A DNA stretch of 64,000 nucleotides from positions 51,014 through 115,013 of the forward strand of contig JAFTYU010000013.1 of assembly GCA_017461235.1 (NCBI GenBank). Reading direction: 5' to 3'. Each line of letters opens with the position of its first letter. Within the stretch, counting starts at the first letter, position 1. The translations under genes and the position numbers were made by a program. Below, piece after piece: positions 26,798 through 35,340 of the stretch. The notes beneath the pieces were generated by a model. That model saw only the letters and a list, made by a program, of their open reading frames with translations, did no database searches and was not told the origin of the DNA. Origin of the DNA: Clostridia bacterium (GTDB taxonomy: Bacteria; Bacillota; Clostridia; Oscillospirales; Acutalibacteraceae).

Positions 26798-27697
26798 TTA
26801 TTTATTTCTTATTGTAACATTGTTGAGATTTGCTTTTTCAAGACAGACATCGAGAGCATCTGCCGCGGCATCGAAAGCGGCACGGTTAGTCGGGTATGTG
26901 TAGTCATCTTTTAACTTGTCTGCGGTTCCGCCTTCTCCTTCAAGGTCTTTAAGACCGTCAAACACCTTAAGGTGCGGTTCAAGTGTAAGGAAGTGGTCGC
27001 CGTCTTTATCTTTTGTGAATCTTTCAAGGAGTTCAACTATATGACCGTCACCAAGTCCCGCAGGACGAACTTTGCCACCTTCATAAAGACAATCTTTAAT
27101 GTGGAAATAGTCAATATAATCTTTGAGAAGCTCGTATGCAGGTAAAATCTGTTCTCCGCATTGAATGAAGTTTGAAGGATCAAAAATACCTTTGATTTTG
27201 CCGTCAAAAGCTTTGTAGATATCAAGGCAACGCTCGGCAATATCTCCGTAAATATCTTTTTCGTTTTCGTGGCAACACCAAATGCCGTTTTCAAGTGAAT
27301 AAGAACACATTTTATCGAGTCTTTCAAAAACTTCATCGCGGTATTCCTCAAGGCTTTGACCTTTTGTGAAGAAGAAGCTGAACATTCTGATGCGCTCTGT
27401 GCCCAGAATATTTGCAACTTCGACACAGTTTTTGAAGTCATCAAAATGAGGTGCGAAATCATCAGTAATTTCAATTTTACCGTAGTGAGAACCGATTGCG
27501 GAAACACCGATACCGTTATCATCAAGGATTTTTTTTAGCTCCTTTGCCTGTTCAGCGGTGTATAGTGAAATATTGCCGTGGTCAAGACCGCGGGGTTCAA
27601 TATGGGTCATACCATGTGCTTTAAGAGCATCTATCTGTTCTTTAATTCCGCCGCCGGCTTCATCTGCAAAGGCGGAAAGATGGAATGAAATAGCCAT
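26798..27697 (-). CDS. Sugar phosphate isomerase/epimerase (TIM barrel, AP-endonuclease-2 fold)
   Basis: A 299-residue TIM-barrel protein. The visible barrel pattern includes LSAFADEAGG at the start, an RMFSFFF strand, ENGIWCCHENEKDIYGD (His/Glu metal ligands), GIFDPSNFIQCG, FHIKDCLYEGGKVRPAGLGDG and a late LTLEPHL. This matches the xylose-isomerase-like/AP endonuclease 2 family, which needs a divalent metal. The exact sugar is unknown. It is followed by the hexuronate-type SDR, which suggests uronic acid or keto-sugar use. AAGGAG precedes the ATG. Confidence 0.85.
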   Translation of the reverse strand: MAISFHLSAFADEAGGGIKEQIDALKAHGMTHIEPRGLDHGNISLYTAEQAKELKKILDDNGIGVSAIGSHYGKIEITDDFAPHFDDFKNCVEVANILGTERIRMFSFFFTKGQSLEEYRDEVFERLDKMCSYSLENGIWCCHENEKDIYGDIAERCLDIYKAFDGKIKGIFDPSNFIQCGEQILPAYELLKDYIDYFHIKDCLYEGGKVRPAGLGDGHIVELLERFTKDKDGDHFLTLEPHLKVFDGLKDLEGEGGTADKLKDDYTYPTNRAAFDAAADALDVCLEKANLNNVTIRNK

Positions 27698-27713
27698 AAA
27701 ATATGTTCTCCTT

Positions 27714-28319
27714 TTAATTTAAAAATATTTGCTTATTCTTTTTTATATATTTTGCGCAAAGTCTGCAGAATTCATCGGAATTATATGTTTTTTTAAAAAG
27801 TTCGTCTGCTTTGCCGATAACGGCGTAATCAACAGAAGCTTCGCTATCGGGGTCATACATAGAACACAAGGGTGCTATGATTTCAAGATATTTATCAGCG
27901 CCGACTGCCACCAATGCATCGGGCAAAACGGGCAAAAGAGGTGCGCCGTTGTTTTTGAAGAAAGCGGACAGACTGTTTTTCGCATCTTCATCAAAATACT
28001 CGAGAGTATAGATGAACTTCTTTTCTGTAGGCAAATATTCAAAAGCTTCGTTCATATTTGCTGCATTTTCCAGAAAAACCTGTATATTCATTGCAACGCC
28101 GTGTAAAAGCTCAGTTTCATCGGTTTCATTAATTTTTTCATCTGTTAAAACAGTGAAATTCTGCCTTAAATCATAATCACGTTTCCAAACAGCACCTTCG
28201 CGCTTCATTCTTTCGCGTCTTTCGCGTGATGCGGAAAGCGCTTTATACCAGGCAAAAATCGCACCTGCTATTGCTACTATAAGGATTAACCATAAATACC
28301 ATTTAACGCCCCAAAGCAT
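27714..28319 (-). CDS. Single-pass membrane protein of unknown function
   Basis: A 201-residue protein with one N-terminal transmembrane helix (WYLWLILIVAIAGAIFAWY), then an RERRERMKREG basic stretch indicating the cytoplasmic side. The soluble part is helical with a FFKNNGAPLLPVLPDALVAVGADKYLEII segment that weakly recalls DMP19/DUF4375 proteins. This is a suggestion from pattern only. It lies between rsmI (5 bases) and the sugar isomerase (17 bases) on the same strand, so the block is probably one operon. Confidence 0.65.
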   Translation of the reverse strand: MLWGVKWYLWLILIVAIAGAIFAWYKALSASRERRERMKREGAVWKRDYDLRQNFTVLTDEKINETDETELLHGVAMNIQVFLENAANMNEAFEYLPTEKKFIYTLEYFDEDAKNSLSAFFKNNGAPLLPVLPDALVAVGADKYLEIIAPLCSMYDPDSEASVDYAVIGKADELFKKTYNSDEFCRLCAKYIKKNKQIFLN

Positions 28320-28323
28320 AAAA

Positions 28324-29148
28324 TCACTCCTGTAAAGTTCTGTAAATGTCGCTCTTTTTCAGACCTGTGGTTTTGGCAATTTCTTTGGATGCTTCATTTT
28401 TGGACATTCCTTCGGAAATGAGCTTCAATGCCATTTCTCTTGCCGTTTCGAGCGTGATTTCTTCTTCCTGTTCATCAGGCTTGCCTTCGATTATAAGCAC
28501 GTATTCGCCTTTAGGGCTCACTTCTCTGTATTTTTTTGCTGCTTCAAAAAGTGTAGTGCGCTCAACGTTTTCATAAATCTTGGTGAGTTCTTTTACCAAA
28601 GCGATTTTACGATCACCGAAATATTCCGCCATATCCTCAAGAGTAGAAGGGAGCTTGTGTGGTGCTTCGTAAAAAATCATTGTGCGCTTTTCGTTGACAA
28701 GCTCCAGAAGGTGCTCGCGACGATTTTGCCTGGCTTTTGTAAGAAAGCCTTCAAATGTGAATCTTCCCGAGGGCATACCCGAAACTGCCAGCGCGGTAAC
28801 AAAAGCACAGGGACCGGGTACTGCACAGACTTTAATGTTGTTTTCGTGGCAAAGTGCTGTTAAGTCTTCGCCGGGGTCAGAGATAATCGGCATACCTGCA
28901 TCTGAAACAAGTGCGCAATTTTCACCATTTAATATCCGGTTGATTATTGTGCCGCCGCGCTCGGTGCGGTTGTGCTCGTAGTAACTTATCATCGGCTTCT
29001 TTATACCGAAGTGGTTAAGGAGCTTGATTGTAACGCGCGTATCTTCGGCGGCAATGAAATCACAGGATGAAAGCACTTCTACGGCACGGGGAGAAAAATC
29101 ACCTAAATTGCCTATCGGTGTTCCTACAATATAGAGTATTCCTGCCAT
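28324..29148 (-). CDS. rsmI: 16S rRNA (cytidine1402-2'-O)-methyltransferase
   Basis: A 274-residue SAM-dependent enzyme that methylates the ribose of C1402 in 16S rRNA. It has ILYIVGTPIGNLGDFSPRAVEVL, then AAEDTRVTIKLLNHFGIKKP, SYYEHN, ALVSDAGMPIISDPGE and VPGPCAFVTALAVSGMPSGRFTFEGFL, which are the family landmarks. Length is normal, with a helical C-terminal domain. Its start overlaps the stop of the upstream phosphoribosyltransferase by one base, so the two are translationally coupled. Confidence 0.97.
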   Translation of the reverse strand: MAGILYIVGTPIGNLGDFSPRAVEVLSSCDFIAAEDTRVTIKLLNHFGIKKPMISYYEHNRTERGGTIINRILNGENCALVSDAGMPIISDPGEDLTALCHENNIKVCAVPGPCAFVTALAVSGMPSGRFTFEGFLTKARQNRREHLLELVNEKRTMIFYEAPHKLPSTLEDMAEYFGDRKIALVKELTKIYENVERTTLFEAAKKYREVSPKGEYVLIIEGKPDEQEEEITLETAREMALKLISEGMSKNEASKEIAKTTGLKKSDIYRTLQE

Positions 29149-29696
29149 TATAATATATTTCCTTCCTTATCAAAAAGGGGAAGTCTTTCCAAATAAATAA
29201 TATCCTTGCGGTCTGCGGCATCGCCTTCGGCAAGTATTGTCATATTACCTGCAATTTCTGCTTCTGCCTTTTTTACGAGTGTCTGCACGGCTTTGAGAGA
29301 TTCGCCGAGAGATATAACATCATCAACTATAAGAACTTTTTTACCCTTCATTTGTTCAGCTTCCGCAGTATCAAGATAAAGGTGCTGTTCGCCTTCGGTG
29401 GTTATTGAATTTACAATAACGTCAAATACACCTGTCATATAAAGCTTCGGCTTTTTACGTGCAACAAAATATTTTTTACCGCTTTGGCGTGACATTTCGT
29501 GTGCAAGCGGGATACCCTTTGCCTCCGCGGTGATTATGTAATCAAACTCAGGAGCTTTTTTCAGAAGCTCTTCGGCACAGGCTACGGTGAGCTCTGCATC
29601 GCCGAAAATAACAAATGCCGCTATTTTTAAATCATCATTTAATCGGCAAAGAGGAAGGTTTCTGTCAAGCCCTGCAATTTTCATTGAATGATACAT
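29148..29696 (-). CDS. Phosphoribosyltransferase (adenine/xanthine type)
   Basis: A 182-residue type I phosphoribosyltransferase. The PRPP-binding loop is VLIVDDVISLGESLKA, and the DYIITAEAKGIPLAHEMS segment matches the adenine/xanthine PRTase group. Substrate specificity is not clear. The ATG at 29696 has AAAGGAG eight bases upstream. It heads the reverse-strand block that continues into rsmI, and its promoter diverges from that of the DUF1643 gene. Confidence 0.82.
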   Translation of the reverse strand: MYHSMKIAGLDRNLPLCRLNDDLKIAAFVIFGDAELTVACAEELLKKAPEFDYIITAEAKGIPLAHEMSRQSGKKYFVARKKPKLYMTGVFDVIVNSITTEGEQHLYLDTAEAEQMKGKKVLIVDDVISLGESLKAVQTLVKKAEAEIAGNMTILAEGDAADRKDIIYLERLPLFDKEGNIL

Positions 29697-29735
29697 AAAT
29701 ATTACTCCTTTTATGCATAAATTACATCTATTATA

Positions 29736-29763
29736 ATTATATTACACCCATAAAAAAAGTCAA
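29736..29763 (-). promoter_or_regulatory. Promoter of the phosphoribosyltransferase-rsmI operon
   Basis: On the reverse strand, TTGACT (29758-29763) and TATAAT (29736-29741) with a 16-base spacer. Confidence 0.7.
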
Positions 29764-29774
29764 GGAAAATGATG

Positions 29775-29804
29775 TTGAAAAGTGTCGTATGATTATAGTA
29801 TAAT
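29775..29804 (+). promoter_or_regulatory. Promoter of the DUF1643 gene
   Basis: TTGAAA (29775-29780) and TATAAT (29799-29804) with an 18-base spacer, back to back with the divergent promoter. Confidence 0.65.
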
Positions 29805-29840
29805 AAGCCTGTAATCAGCTTTTGTAAGTGGGGTGAAAAA

Positions 29841-30464
29841 ATGCATATACCGCAATGTGAAACTAAGGATATTGAAATTCTGACTTTTGAGAATGCTTTG
29901 AAAACGGAAGCGGACGGCTCTTTTGAGTATGACAGGGAAAAGTGGCTTTACGTTCCGAACGCTTATACGGAGTACCGTTATATTTTAGGCACAAGGGGAA
30001 AAAATCCACTTATCTGTATAGGCATCAATCCGTCAACAGCAAAACCGGATGACCTTGATAATACCTTGAAATCTGTTGAAAGAACAGCGCATTTTAACGG
30101 GTATGACAGTTTTATAATGTTTAACGTTTACGCTCAGAGAGCCACTAATCCAAAGGATATGGATGGTTGCTTCAATGAGTGTTTACATAAAGAAAATATG
30201 GCAGCTTTCAGGTATATAATGGAGTCTTACGGTGAAGGTAATACTCCCGCAATATGGGCGGCTTGGGGTACCATAATCGAAAAAAGACCGTACCTTATTC
30301 CCTGTGTTTCTGATATGATTAAAATAGGTAATGAATACGGCGCTCAATGGTTTACTGTGGGCAAACGCTCCGTTAAAGGTCATCCGCATCATCCGTTGTA
30401 TCTTAAAAACGGAAGTGTTACGGAACTGTTTGATGTGAGTGAGTACATAAAGAGTCTTGTGTAA
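29841..30464 (+). CDS. DUF1643 family protein
   Basis: A 207-residue protein with the landmarks of DUF1643: RYILGTRGKNPLICIGINPSTAKPDDLDNTLKSVER, then FNVYAQRATNP and a late AAWG...GKRSVKGHPHHPLYL. GGGTG precedes the ATG. No catalytic function is established for this family; a nuclease- or glycosylase-like role has been suspected only from conserved polar residues. It has its own promoter and is followed after a short gap by the next promoter. Confidence 0.85.
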   Translation: MHIPQCETKDIEILTFENALKTEADGSFEYDREKWLYVPNAYTEYRYILGTRGKNPLICIGINPSTAKPDDLDNTLKSVERTAHFNGYDSFIMFNVYAQRATNPKDMDGCFNECLHKENMAAFRYIMESYGEGNTPAIWAAWGTIIEKRPYLIPCVSDMIKIGNEYGAQWFTVGKRSVKGHPHHPLYLKNGSVTELFDVSEYIKSLV

Positions 30465-30494
30465 TTGACATTAATCGATTAACTATGATATAAT
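30465..30494 (+). promoter_or_regulatory. Promoter of the ligase-iorAB operon
   Basis: TTGACA (30465-30470) and TATAAT (30489-30494) with an 18-base spacer; TTGACA begins right at the end of the upstream gene. Confidence 0.75.
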
Positions 30495-30528
30495 AACAAA
30501 ATATTTTTATTGTAAAGGAATGAAAGTT

Positions 30529-32169
30529 TTGCCTATTACAAATTATCTTGTTAATAACGCAAAAAACTACAAGGACGAGGTTGCGCTTGTAGAGATTAAC
30601 CCTGAAGTTCAGGAACAGAGCCGCAAGACATGGCGTGAATATGAGCTTATGCAACCCGACCCGTTGAATGCAGGCAGGAGCCAGATTACCTGGGGCGAGT
30701 TTGATAAACGAGCTAACCGATTTGCTAACCTTTTGCTTTCAAGGGGCATCAAAAAGGGTGACAGGGTTGCCATTCTTCTTATGAACAGCATCGAGTGGCT
30801 TCCCATATATTTCGGTATTCTTAAGACAGGTGCTCTTGCAGTGCCCCTTAACTATCGTTATACTGCAGATGAAATTAAGTATTGTCTTAAGCTTTCCGAT
30901 AGTGATGTGCTTGTTTTCGGACCCGAGTTTACAGGCCGTGTTGAAGAAATCTGTCATAGAATTCCCGACGTAAAATACACTTTTTATGTAGGGGAGGATT
31001 GCCCTACGTTTGCGGAAAGCTACGACAGACTTGTTACATACTGTTCATCTCGTGACCCGGGGATTACGCTTACCGATGACGATGAAGCTGCAGTTTATTT
31101 CTCATCGGGTACAACAGGCTTCCCGAAGGCTATTCTTCACGCTCACAGGAGCCTTGTTCATGCGGCAAAAACAGAGCAAGCTCATCATTCACAGGGGAGA
31201 GACGACGTTTTTCTCTGCATACCGCCTCTTTATCATACAGGCGCTAAAATGCATTGGTTCGGTTCACTTGTTGCAGGCAGTAAAGCGGTAATTCTCAAAG
31301 GAACAAAGCCGAAGTGGATAATTGAAGCGGCGAGCCGTGAGCTTTGCACCATCGTGTGGCTTCTTGTTCCGTGGGCTCAGGATATTCTTGATGCCATTGA
31401 CAGGGGCGATATAGACCTGTCTGATTATGAACTTTCACAATGGAGACTTATGCACATCGGCGCACAGCCTGTTCCGCCAAGTCTTATTAAGCGTTGGCTC
31501 AATATTTTCCCCCATCATCAGTATGATACAAACTACGGCTTGAGTGAGTCCATAGGACCCGGTTGTGTGCATCTCGGTGTTGAGAATGTGCATAAGGTAG
31601 GCGCTATCGGTAAAGCGGGCTACGGCTGGGAAGTTAAGATAGTTGACGAAAAGGGAGAAACCGTTTTACGTGGTGAAGTTGGTGAGCTTGCTGTTAAGGG
31701 TCCCGGCGTTATGACTTGTTATTATAAAGATGAAAAAGTGACTGCCGAAGTATTAAAAGACGGATGGCTTCATACGGGAGATATGGCGCAGGAAGACGAA
31801 GATGGTTTTATTTTCCTTGTTGACCGCAAGAAAGATGTTATTATTTCAGGCGGTGAAAATCTTTATCCAGTTCAGATTGAAGATTTCCTTCGCAAGCACG
31901 ACGCAATAAAAGATGTTGCTGTTATAGGTCTTCCGGATGCTCGTCTTGGTGAAATTGCAACAGCGATTATTGAAGTTAAAGACGGTGAAGCTCTTACAGA
32001 AGATGATGTGAATGACTTCTGCTATGATTTGCCGCGTTATAAACGTCCGCGTAAGATAATTTTTGCCGATGTTCCCAGAAATCCCACGGGAAAAATCGAA
32101 AAACCGAAACTCCGTGAGATTTACTGCGGCGAAAGCGTAGTTGCATCACAGAATGAAATCAATAAATAA
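30529..32169 (+). CDS. AMP-forming acyl-CoA synthetase/ligase
   Basis: A 546-residue class I adenylate-forming enzyme (about 549 if the ATG at 30520 is used). The TTG at 30529 is preferred because AAAGGA directly abuts the ATG but is well spaced for the TTG. The motifs are YFSSGTTGFPKAILHAH (A3), YGLSE (A5), GWLHTGDMAQEDEDGF (A7), DRKKDVIISGGENLYP (A8) and PTGKIEKP (A10 lysine). It activates a carboxylate to an acyl-CoA through an acyl-AMP. As the first gene before iorAB, an aryl- or indole-acetate substrate is plausible but inferred. Confidence 0.88.
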   Translation: MPITNYLVNNAKNYKDEVALVEINPEVQEQSRKTWREYELMQPDPLNAGRSQITWGEFDKRANRFANLLLSRGIKKGDRVAILLMNSIEWLPIYFGILKTGALAVPLNYRYTADEIKYCLKLSDSDVLVFGPEFTGRVEEICHRIPDVKYTFYVGEDCPTFAESYDRLVTYCSSRDPGITLTDDDEAAVYFSSGTTGFPKAILHAHRSLVHAAKTEQAHHSQGRDDVFLCIPPLYHTGAKMHWFGSLVAGSKAVILKGTKPKWIIEAASRELCTIVWLLVPWAQDILDAIDRGDIDLSDYELSQWRLMHIGAQPVPPSLIKRWLNIFPHHQYDTNYGLSESIGPGCVHLGVENVHKVGAIGKAGYGWEVKIVDEKGETVLRGEVGELAVKGPGVMTCYYKDEKVTAEVLKDGWLHTGDMAQEDEDGFIFLVDRKKDVIISGGENLYPVQIEDFLRKHDAIKDVAVIGLPDARLGEIATAIIEVKDGEALTEDDVNDFCYDLPRYKRPRKIIFADVPRNPTGKIEKPKLREIYCGESVVASQNEINK

Positions 32170-32189
32170 TTTCAAAGAGGTATATATAA

Positions 32190-33923
32190 ATGAAAAAACT
32201 TTTATTGGGTAATGAGGCAGTTGCCCGCGGTCTTTATGAAGCGGGGTGCCGTGTAGCATCAAGTTATCCCGGTACACCAAGTACCGAAGTTACCGAATGC
32301 ATAGCTAAATATGATGAAATTACAAGCGAATGGGCACCTAATGAAAAGGTTGCCTGTGAAGTTGCTTTTGGTGCGGCGGTTGCAGGTGCACGTTCTTTCT
32401 GCGCTATGAAGCATGTTGGTCTTAACGTAGCCGCAGACCCGCTTTTTACATCTTCATACACAGGTGTTAATGCAGGTCTTGTAATTGTGGTTGCCGATGA
32501 CCCCGGTATGCATTCTTCACAGAATGAGCAGGACAGCCGTCATTACGCAAAGGCATCAAAGATTATGATGCTTGAGCCTTCTGATTCTGATGAGTGTCTT
32601 AAATATTCAAAACTTGCATTTGAACTTTCAGAGCGCTTTGATACGCCTGTTCTTTTAAGACTTACAACGCGCGTTTCGCACTCAAGAAGTCTTGCTGAAG
32701 TCGGCGAAAGAGTTGATGACGGTCTGAAGGCTTATGAGAAAAATCCGCAGAAATACGTAATGGTTCCTGCAAATGCAAAGGGAAAACACGTTATCGTTGA
32801 AAAACGTATTCTTGACCAGATTGAGTATTGTGAAAGCGAAGCTATTGAAAACGGACTTAACAGTATTGAATATAACGATAAAAAAATCGGTGTTATAACT
32901 TCGGGTATCTGTTATGAATACGCAAAAGAGGCCTTAGGTGACAAGGCGTCTTACCTTAAGCTCGGTTGTGTATATCCGCTTCCCGAAAAGCTTATCAAGG
33001 ACTTCTGCGCAGAATGTGAAACTGTTTATGTTCTTGAAGAGCTTGATGATTATATTGAAACCCATTGCCGTAAAATCGGCGTTGATGTTAAGGGGAAAGG
33101 TGAATTTACTCTTCTTGGCGAATATTCACAGGGTCTTATCCGAAAGGTTATTCTTGGTGAAGATGTTACTTCGCTCAGAGCAGATGTTGAAATCCCTGCA
33201 AGACCTCCCGTTCTTTGCGCCGGTTGTCCGCACAGAGGTTTGTTCTATACACTTAAAAGATTGAATGTTACCGTCAGCGGTGATATCGGCTGTTATACTT
33301 TAGGTGTTGCAAAACCCTTGGGTATGATGGACACGGTTCTTTGTATGGGCGGTAGTGTTTCAGGGCTTCACGGCAGAAATCTTGCAGATCCTGAAAATGC
33401 CAATAAATCGGTTGCAGTTATCGGTGACTCAACCTTTATCCATTCAGGCGTTACGGGTCTTATTGACATTGCGTACAACAACAGTAATTCAGTTACAATT
33501 ATTCTTGACAACAGTATTACCGGTATGACAGGTCATCAGCAGAATCCCACAACAGGCTACAACATCAAGGGCGAGCCTGCTTCTGCAGTAAGTCTCGAAA
33601 AACTCTGCGCGGCGATTGGCATAGAGAATGTTTTCGTTGTTGATCCCTATGATCTGGATGATTGCTACACAAACATTAAAAAAGCTCTTTCTCTTAGTGC
33701 TCCGGCGGTTGTTATTTCGCGAAGACCGTGTGCACTCCTTAAGACGGTTAAACATAATCCGCCGCTTAAGGTTAATAAAGATAAATGTAAATCCTGCAAA
33801 ATGTGTATGAAAATCGGATGTCCTGCTATAAGTATGAAGGACGGCAAGGCTGAAATCGACTTTACACAGTGTCTGGGCTGCAACGTTTGTTCACAGCTTT
33901 GCAAATTCGGTGCTATTGAATAA
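32190..33923 (+). CDS. iorA: Indolepyruvate:ferredoxin oxidoreductase, alpha subunit
   Basis: A 577-residue thiamine diphosphate enzyme subunit. It starts LLLGNEAVARGLYEAGCRVASSYPGTPSTEV, the family N-terminus. The ThDP/Mg region is GDIGCYTLG...IGDSTFIHSGVTGLIDIAYNNS...ILDNSITGMTGHQ. Two [4Fe-4S] sites end the protein (CKSCKMCMKIGC and CLGCNVCSQLC). It oxidatively decarboxylates aryl pyruvates (from Trp, Phe, Tyr) to aryl-acetyl-CoA and reduces ferredoxin, an energy-conserving step of amino-acid fermentation. It works with IorB, encoded 19 bases downstream. Confidence 0.95.
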   Translation: MKKLLLGNEAVARGLYEAGCRVASSYPGTPSTEVTECIAKYDEITSEWAPNEKVACEVAFGAAVAGARSFCAMKHVGLNVAADPLFTSSYTGVNAGLVIVVADDPGMHSSQNEQDSRHYAKASKIMMLEPSDSDECLKYSKLAFELSERFDTPVLLRLTTRVSHSRSLAEVGERVDDGLKAYEKNPQKYVMVPANAKGKHVIVEKRILDQIEYCESEAIENGLNSIEYNDKKIGVITSGICYEYAKEALGDKASYLKLGCVYPLPEKLIKDFCAECETVYVLEELDDYIETHCRKIGVDVKGKGEFTLLGEYSQGLIRKVILGEDVTSLRADVEIPARPPVLCAGCPHRGLFYTLKRLNVTVSGDIGCYTLGVAKPLGMMDTVLCMGGSVSGLHGRNLADPENANKSVAVIGDSTFIHSGVTGLIDIAYNNSNSVTIILDNSITGMTGHQQNPTTGYNIKGEPASAVSLEKLCAAIGIENVFVVDPYDLDDCYTNIKKALSLSAPAVVISRRPCALLKTVKHNPPLKVNKDKCKSCKMCMKIGCPAISMKDGKAEIDFTQCLGCNVCSQLCKFGAIE

Positions 33924-33942
33924 GAAAGGGAGTGCTAATTAT

Positions 33943-34512
33943 ATGAATAAAGCAATAATGATTGTCGGTGTAGGCGGTCAGGGTACACTCCTTGCAAGCC
34001 GAATTTTAGGCAGTGCCCTTCTTACTAAGGGTTATGATGTGAAGGTTTCCGAAGTTCACGGTATGAGCCAACGCGGTGGCTCGGTTGTTACGTATGTAAA
34101 ATACGGTGAGAAAGTTTATTCACCCGTTGTAGGTGAAGGCGAAGCTGATTTGATTCTCGCTTTTGAGCAGCTTGAAGCAGCGAGATGGCTCGGTTGCCTT
34201 AAGCCTGACGGTAAAGTTATAGTAAATACTCAAAAAATTGATCCTATGTCAGTTGTAATCGGTGACTGTGTTTATCCCGACGGCGTTCTTGATGCCGTAA
34301 GAGCAACAGGCGCGGCAGTTGTTGAGCTTGATGCTCTTTCTCTTGCGGTTCAGGCGGGTTCACCAAAAGCAACAAACGTTGTGCTTATAGGTGCGATGGC
34401 AAAGAATACCGATATTGATAAGGAAATCTGGCTCGATGCAGTTGAATCCTGCGTTCCCGAAAAATTCCTTGAACTCAACATCAAGGCTTTCGAACTTGGT
34501 TACAATCAATGA
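33943..34512 (+). CDS. iorB: Indolepyruvate:ferredoxin oxidoreductase, beta subunit
   Basis: A 189-residue gamma-type 2-oxoacid oxidoreductase domain. It starts MNKAIMIVGVGGQGTLLASRILG, then EVHGMSQRGGSVVTYVKYG, the standard landmarks. The ATG at 33943 follows AAAGGGAG with normal spacing. The IorAB pair forms a heterodimeric or heterotetrameric enzyme; both subunits are required. A terminator follows the stop. Confidence 0.96.
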   Translation: MNKAIMIVGVGGQGTLLASRILGSALLTKGYDVKVSEVHGMSQRGGSVVTYVKYGEKVYSPVVGEGEADLILAFEQLEAARWLGCLKPDGKVIVNTQKIDPMSVVIGDCVYPDGVLDAVRATGAAVVELDALSLAVQAGSPKATNVVLIGAMAKNTDIDKEIWLDAVESCVPEKFLELNIKAFELGYNQ

Positions 34513-34518
34513 AAATAT

Positions 34519-34557
34519 ATAGATGCATTCTGGAAAATTCAGAGTGCATCTATTTTT
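34519..34557 (+). terminator. Terminator of the iorAB operon
   Basis: ATAGATGCATTCTG/CAGAGTGCATCTAT stem with a seven-base loop followed by TTTTTG. Confidence 0.85.
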
Positions 34558-34586
34558 GTTTTTACATATACTGTATTGGTGATACT

Positions 34587-35276
34587 ATGATAAAAATGTA
34601 TTTTAAACCAAGGTTTAAACGACCACCGCCTGTAAGAGCAAAACGTTTTTATTCAAAAACTAAAGCAAATACAGTTTTTTTCAGAATCGTTTCGGTTTTG
34701 TTGATTTTCTCTGTAGTTTCGGTGATTTGCGACATGAAAATGCGCCCGGTTATAGAAACGGTGGGCGGTACGGCATTGAAAAATTCACTTTCAAATGTGC
34801 TTGACCGTACAGTTAATGAGATTGTTGACGAGCTGGGTGTGCGGTACGGCGATATGGTGAATATTGAAAAGAATCCCGATGGTTCAATTGCGGCGGTCAC
34901 TCTCAACAGTTCATACATAAACGGCTATAAGGCGGATTTATCCGACGGTTGTTCAGACAGACTCGCAAAATTTGATAAAACCGTTGTGCCTGTTCCTATG
35001 AGTTCCATAATAGGGTTATCTTTCTTTGATAATCCTATATTTAACATTGATGTTACAGCTACTATTTATGGCTTTGCAGTAACAGATGTAGAATCAAAAT
35101 TTGAAAGTGCAGGAATAAACCAGACGCGGCATACCATTTACCTTGACGTGAAAGCATCGGCACATGCGTATATGGGGCTTGTACATCTTAACGAAAGTGT
35201 TGATGAGACAATTATACTTGTTGAAACAATTATTGTCGGTGAAGTGCCCCAATCCTACTATATAAGAAATGAATAG
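34587..35276 (+). CDS. yunB: Sporulation protein YunB
   Basis: A 229-residue protein with a basic N-terminus, one transmembrane helix (VFFRIVSVLLIFSVVSVICD), then the YunB pattern: IVDELGVRYGDMVNIEKNPDGSIAAVTLNSSYINGYKADLS, PMSSIIGLSFFDNP, and an end with ETIIVGEVPQSYY. YunB is made in the mother cell under sigma-E in Bacillus and is needed for efficient sporulation. Its presence supports an endospore-forming lineage. The ATG at 34587 is chosen with GGTGAT upstream; the longer open frame from 34509 runs through the iorAB terminator and is unlikely. Confidence 0.88.
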   Translation: MIKMYFKPRFKRPPPVRAKRFYSKTKANTVFFRIVSVLLIFSVVSVICDMKMRPVIETVGGTALKNSLSNVLDRTVNEIVDELGVRYGDMVNIEKNPDGSIAAVTLNSSYINGYKADLSDGCSDRLAKFDKTVVPVPMSSIIGLSFFDNPIFNIDVTATIYGFAVTDVESKFESAGINQTRHTIYLDVKASAHAYMGLVHLNESVDETIILVETIIVGEVPQSYYIRNE

Positions 35277-35303
35277 GGTATCTGAACAGAGCACATAAAA
35301 CAA

Positions 35304-35334
35304 GCGGATGTAAAAACATCGTTTTTACATCCGC
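35304..35334. terminator. Bidirectional terminator yunB/apgM
   Basis: GCGGATGTAAAAAC/GTTTTTACATCCGC perfect 14-base-pair stem with a three-base loop, between convergent genes. Confidence 0.88.
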
Positions 35335-35340
35335 AAAATT

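Noticed and set aside
34509-34586. N-terminal extension of the yunB frame
   Set aside because: It crosses the iorAB terminator hairpin and has no ribosome site.
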